Translations under genes and position numbers: made by a program
Shown: piece by piece, positions 5,133 through 6,417 of the stretch
Numbering within the stretch: position 1 is the first letter of the stretch
Layout of the letters: each line of letters opens with the position of its first letter
Notes under the pieces: model-generated
The model's database searches: none
Told to the model about the DNA's origin: nothing
What the model saw: only the letters and a program-made list of their open reading frames with translations
Assembly (NCBI GenBank): GCA_947306025.1
Contig: CAMZFJ010000112.1
Coordinates: forward strand, 1 to 6,417
Reading direction: 5' to 3'
Length of the DNA stretch: 6,417 nt
Source: an uncultured Fibrobacter sp.
Lineage (GTDB): Bacteria > Fibrobacterota > Fibrobacteria > Fibrobacterales > Fibrobacteraceae

Positions 5133-5960
5133 ATGAAGCCAATGATTGAATACATCGATTATCGAAAAGTCATCCAAGACTTTTATGACGAAAAAAAGCG
5201 AACTTCTGCTTTTTCATGGCGTGATTTTGCTAATTCTGCCGGTTTTTCTTCTGCAGTTTTTCTTAAGTACGTTTGCGAAGGAAAAAAGAATCTGAGCAAA
5301 GCGGCTGCATCATCAGTTGCTTTTGCAATGGGACTTTCTGAATTTGATGCCGCTTATTTTAACACTATGGTTGCTTACGGTTCTGCAAAAAATGAAAGCG
5401 ACAAGGTAAAGGCTTATGAGGAATTGTGCTCTATGGCGAACCAGCGAAAGGTTAGAACGCTCGGCGCAAATGAGTATGATTACTTCAAGTCCTGGAAAAA
5501 CTCTGTTATCCGCGAATTAGCTCCGGCAATGCCTGGCGCAAAGCCCTTTGAAATGGCAAAAGCCTGTAAACCGTTGATTTCTGCGAATGATGTTGACTCC
5601 ACTCTGAATTTTTTGGAAAGGAGCGGGTTGCTTGTCAAAGACGGCAATGATGTCTACCATCAAACGGACAAGACTATTTCTATTGGCGCCGTCGATGTGA
5701 TTCCTGCTGCTGCTAGGAATTTGCAGCGTCAAATGGGTGAACTTGCTCTAGATGCCGTCTGCTTGCCTCCTTCTGAGAGAAGCATGTCGGGGATTACCAT
5801 GGGCATAACCCGTCAAGGGTATGAGCGGATTGTGAAGGCTCTTACGGAATTTCGCAAACAGGTTTTGAATATCATCTCCGAAGACGGTGATACGGAACAG
5901 GTTTATCGATTGAATTTTCAATTTTTCCCACTTACAGAAAAAGTTAGAGGAGAACGTTAA
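5133..5960 (+). CDS. TIGR02147 / DUF4423 family protein (Fibrobacter paralogous family), putative regulator
   Basis: A 275-residue cytoplasmic protein, apparently full length. The start MKPMIEYIDYRKVIQDFYDEKKRTSAFSWRDF is the typical family opening. I therefore reject the upstream ATG at 5094, which adds 13 residues (LPMWYVNRYFIS region) unlike the family. Residues about 28-76 (FSWRDFANSAGFSS...KNLSKAAASSVAFAMGLSEFDAAYF) look like a Xre-type helix-turn-helix. Residues about 137-185 (KPFEMAKACKPLISANDVDSTLNFLERSGLLVK..) resemble a winged-helix. The C-terminal LNFQFFPLTE at 260-269 is a family hallmark. The molecular function is not established. A transcriptional role is inferred from these folds. 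There is no signal peptide. It is followed one base later by a lipoprotein gene, so the two are co-expressed, and regulator and lipoprotein probably share a job. Tandem palindromes lie upstream. Confidence 0.85.
   Translation: MKPMIEYIDYRKVIQDFYDEKKRTSAFSWRDFANSAGFSSAVFLKYVCEGKKNLSKAAASSVAFAMGLSEFDAAYFNTMVAYGSAKNESDKVKAYEELCSMANQRKVRTLGANEYDYFKSWKNSVIRELAPAMPGAKPFEMAKACKPLISANDVDSTLNFLERSGLLVKDGNDVYHQTDKTISIGAVDVIPAAARNLQRQMGELALDAVCLPPSERSMSGITMGITRQGYERIVKALTEFRKQVLNIISEDGDTEQVYRLNFQFFPLTEKVRGER
5946..5953 (+). promoter_or_regulatory. Strong Shine-Dalgarno for the lipoprotein gene
   Basis: AGAGGAGA lies inside the last codons of the DUF4423 gene, eight bases before ATG 5962. It is far stronger than the site before the DUF4423 gene. 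This fixes the lipoprotein start and suggests the lipoprotein is made in greater amount than its upstream partner. Confidence 0.75.
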
Positions 5961-5961
5961 T

Positions 5962-6417
5962 ATGGCTTTGAAACGGTTTATTTTATTGACAGCCCTTGTT
6001 TTTGCGGCTTGCTCGGACAAAGTTGCAAGTGGGGCTAGTGAAGATGTTGGCATTACGCCTCTTGGAAAATGGCAGGTGGCAGGCCTTTCTCAGAAAGGAC
6101 CTTTTGTTACTGGATCTACAGTGAATGTTTTCGAGCTTGAAGGTTCGACATTGAACCAGACTGGAAAAATATTCAAGTCTACGATCAGAAGCGATAAGGG
6201 CGATTTCGTGGTCTCGGGGCCGGGACTTGCTTCGCAATATGCGATAATTGAAGTAGAAGGTTATTACCGTAACGAAATGACTGGGCAAAAGTCTTCGGGC
6301 TCTCTTGTCTTGAATGCGATTACGGACCTCAGCCATCGAGAAAATGTCGTCGTGAATTTGCTGACTCATTTGGAATATGAACGTGTGCGAAAACTTGTTC
6401 GAGATGATAAGCTTTCG
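5962..6417 (+). CDS. Fibrobacter-type lipoprotein, N-terminal 152 residues, cut by window edge
   Basis: The visible part begins MALKRFILLTALVFAAC, a short lipoprotein signal peptide with Cys17 as the lipidated residue (lipobox FAAC after a hydrophobic stretch). It is therefore exported and membrane-anchored. After a flexible Ser/Ala/Gly stretch (18-32), residues about 40-105 (GLSQKGPFVTGSTVNVFELE...NQTGKIF...YAIIEVEGYYRNE) look like a beta-rich, carboxypeptidase-regulatory or transthyretin-like fold (inference). About 113-150 (SLVLNAITDLSHRENVVVNLLTHLEYERVRKLV) is helical and conserved in Fibrobacter lipoproteins I recognise. These can end in adhesion or surface domains not visible here. The gene starts one base after the DUF4423 stop, with a strong Shine-Dalgarno. 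The function is unknown. A role at the cell surface, perhaps in fibre attachment or sensing, is only a guess. Confidence 0.82.
   Translation, partial: MALKRFILLTALVFAACSDKVASGASEDVGITPLGKWQVAGLSQKGPFVTGSTVNVFELEGSTLNQTGKIFKSTIRSDKGDFVVSGPGLASQYAIIEVEGYYRNEMTGQKSSGSLVLNAITDLSHRENVVVNLLTHLEYERVRKLVRDDKLS

Noticed and set aside
4922..5155. 77-codon minus-strand frame over the intergenic region
   Set aside because: It covers the operators and palindrome array, has no Shine-Dalgarno or family pattern, and runs into the DUF4423 start.

Overview
The window most likely comes from a Fibrobacter-type bacterium (phylum Fibrobacterota). The best evidence is at the right end: a TIGR02147/DUF4423 protein followed one base later by a lipoprotein whose 'KGPFVTGS...VFEL...LNQTGK...YRNE.TG...LNAITDL...VNLLTHLEYERV' pattern I recognise from Fibrobacter paralogous families. 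The assignment rests on family recognition by eye, not on a database search. No rRNA, tRNA, CRISPR array or insertion sequence is visible.

Left and centre (1-4838, minus strand): eight genes read right to left as one tight operon. In transcription order they are a TetR-type repressor, a stand-alone RibD_C/dihydrofolate-reductase-like protein, a RimJ/RimL-type GNAT acetyltransferase, a chloramphenicol-acetyltransferase-like (CAT-fold) enzyme, a Cys-rich DUF3795 protein, a two-domain flavodoxin-fold protein with a C-X2-C-X2-C-X6-C motif, a second DUF3795 protein, and an aspartate/glutamate racemase of the YgeA type that runs off the left edge. Junctions are 4-base ATGA overlaps or gaps of 1-15 bases, with one exception. 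The 64-base gap at 1990-2053 holds a 40-base relic of a second CAT-like gene, now part of an 18-codon mini-ORF whose stop overlaps the next start.

Control region (4839-5132): a perfect TTGACA -35 box lies 17 bases from a weak -10 on the minus strand. A 16-bp palindromic operator fills the spacer, a second near-identical copy lies just downstream, and a third related palindrome follows. This is what an autoregulated TetR operon should look like. Further right, in front of the plus-strand genes, are three imperfect palindromes in 19-base tandem steps.

Right end (5133-6417, plus strand): the DUF4423 gene and the lipoprotein gene form a separate, divergent two-gene unit, cut by the right edge.

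How the genes may work together (inference): the minus-strand operon combines two acetyltransferases, two reductase-like proteins, two Cys-rich proteins and a racemase under a ligand-type repressor. This suggests an inducible small-molecule modification, detoxification or redox response. The substrate cannot be read from the sequence, and I do not recognise this exact gene set as a described system.
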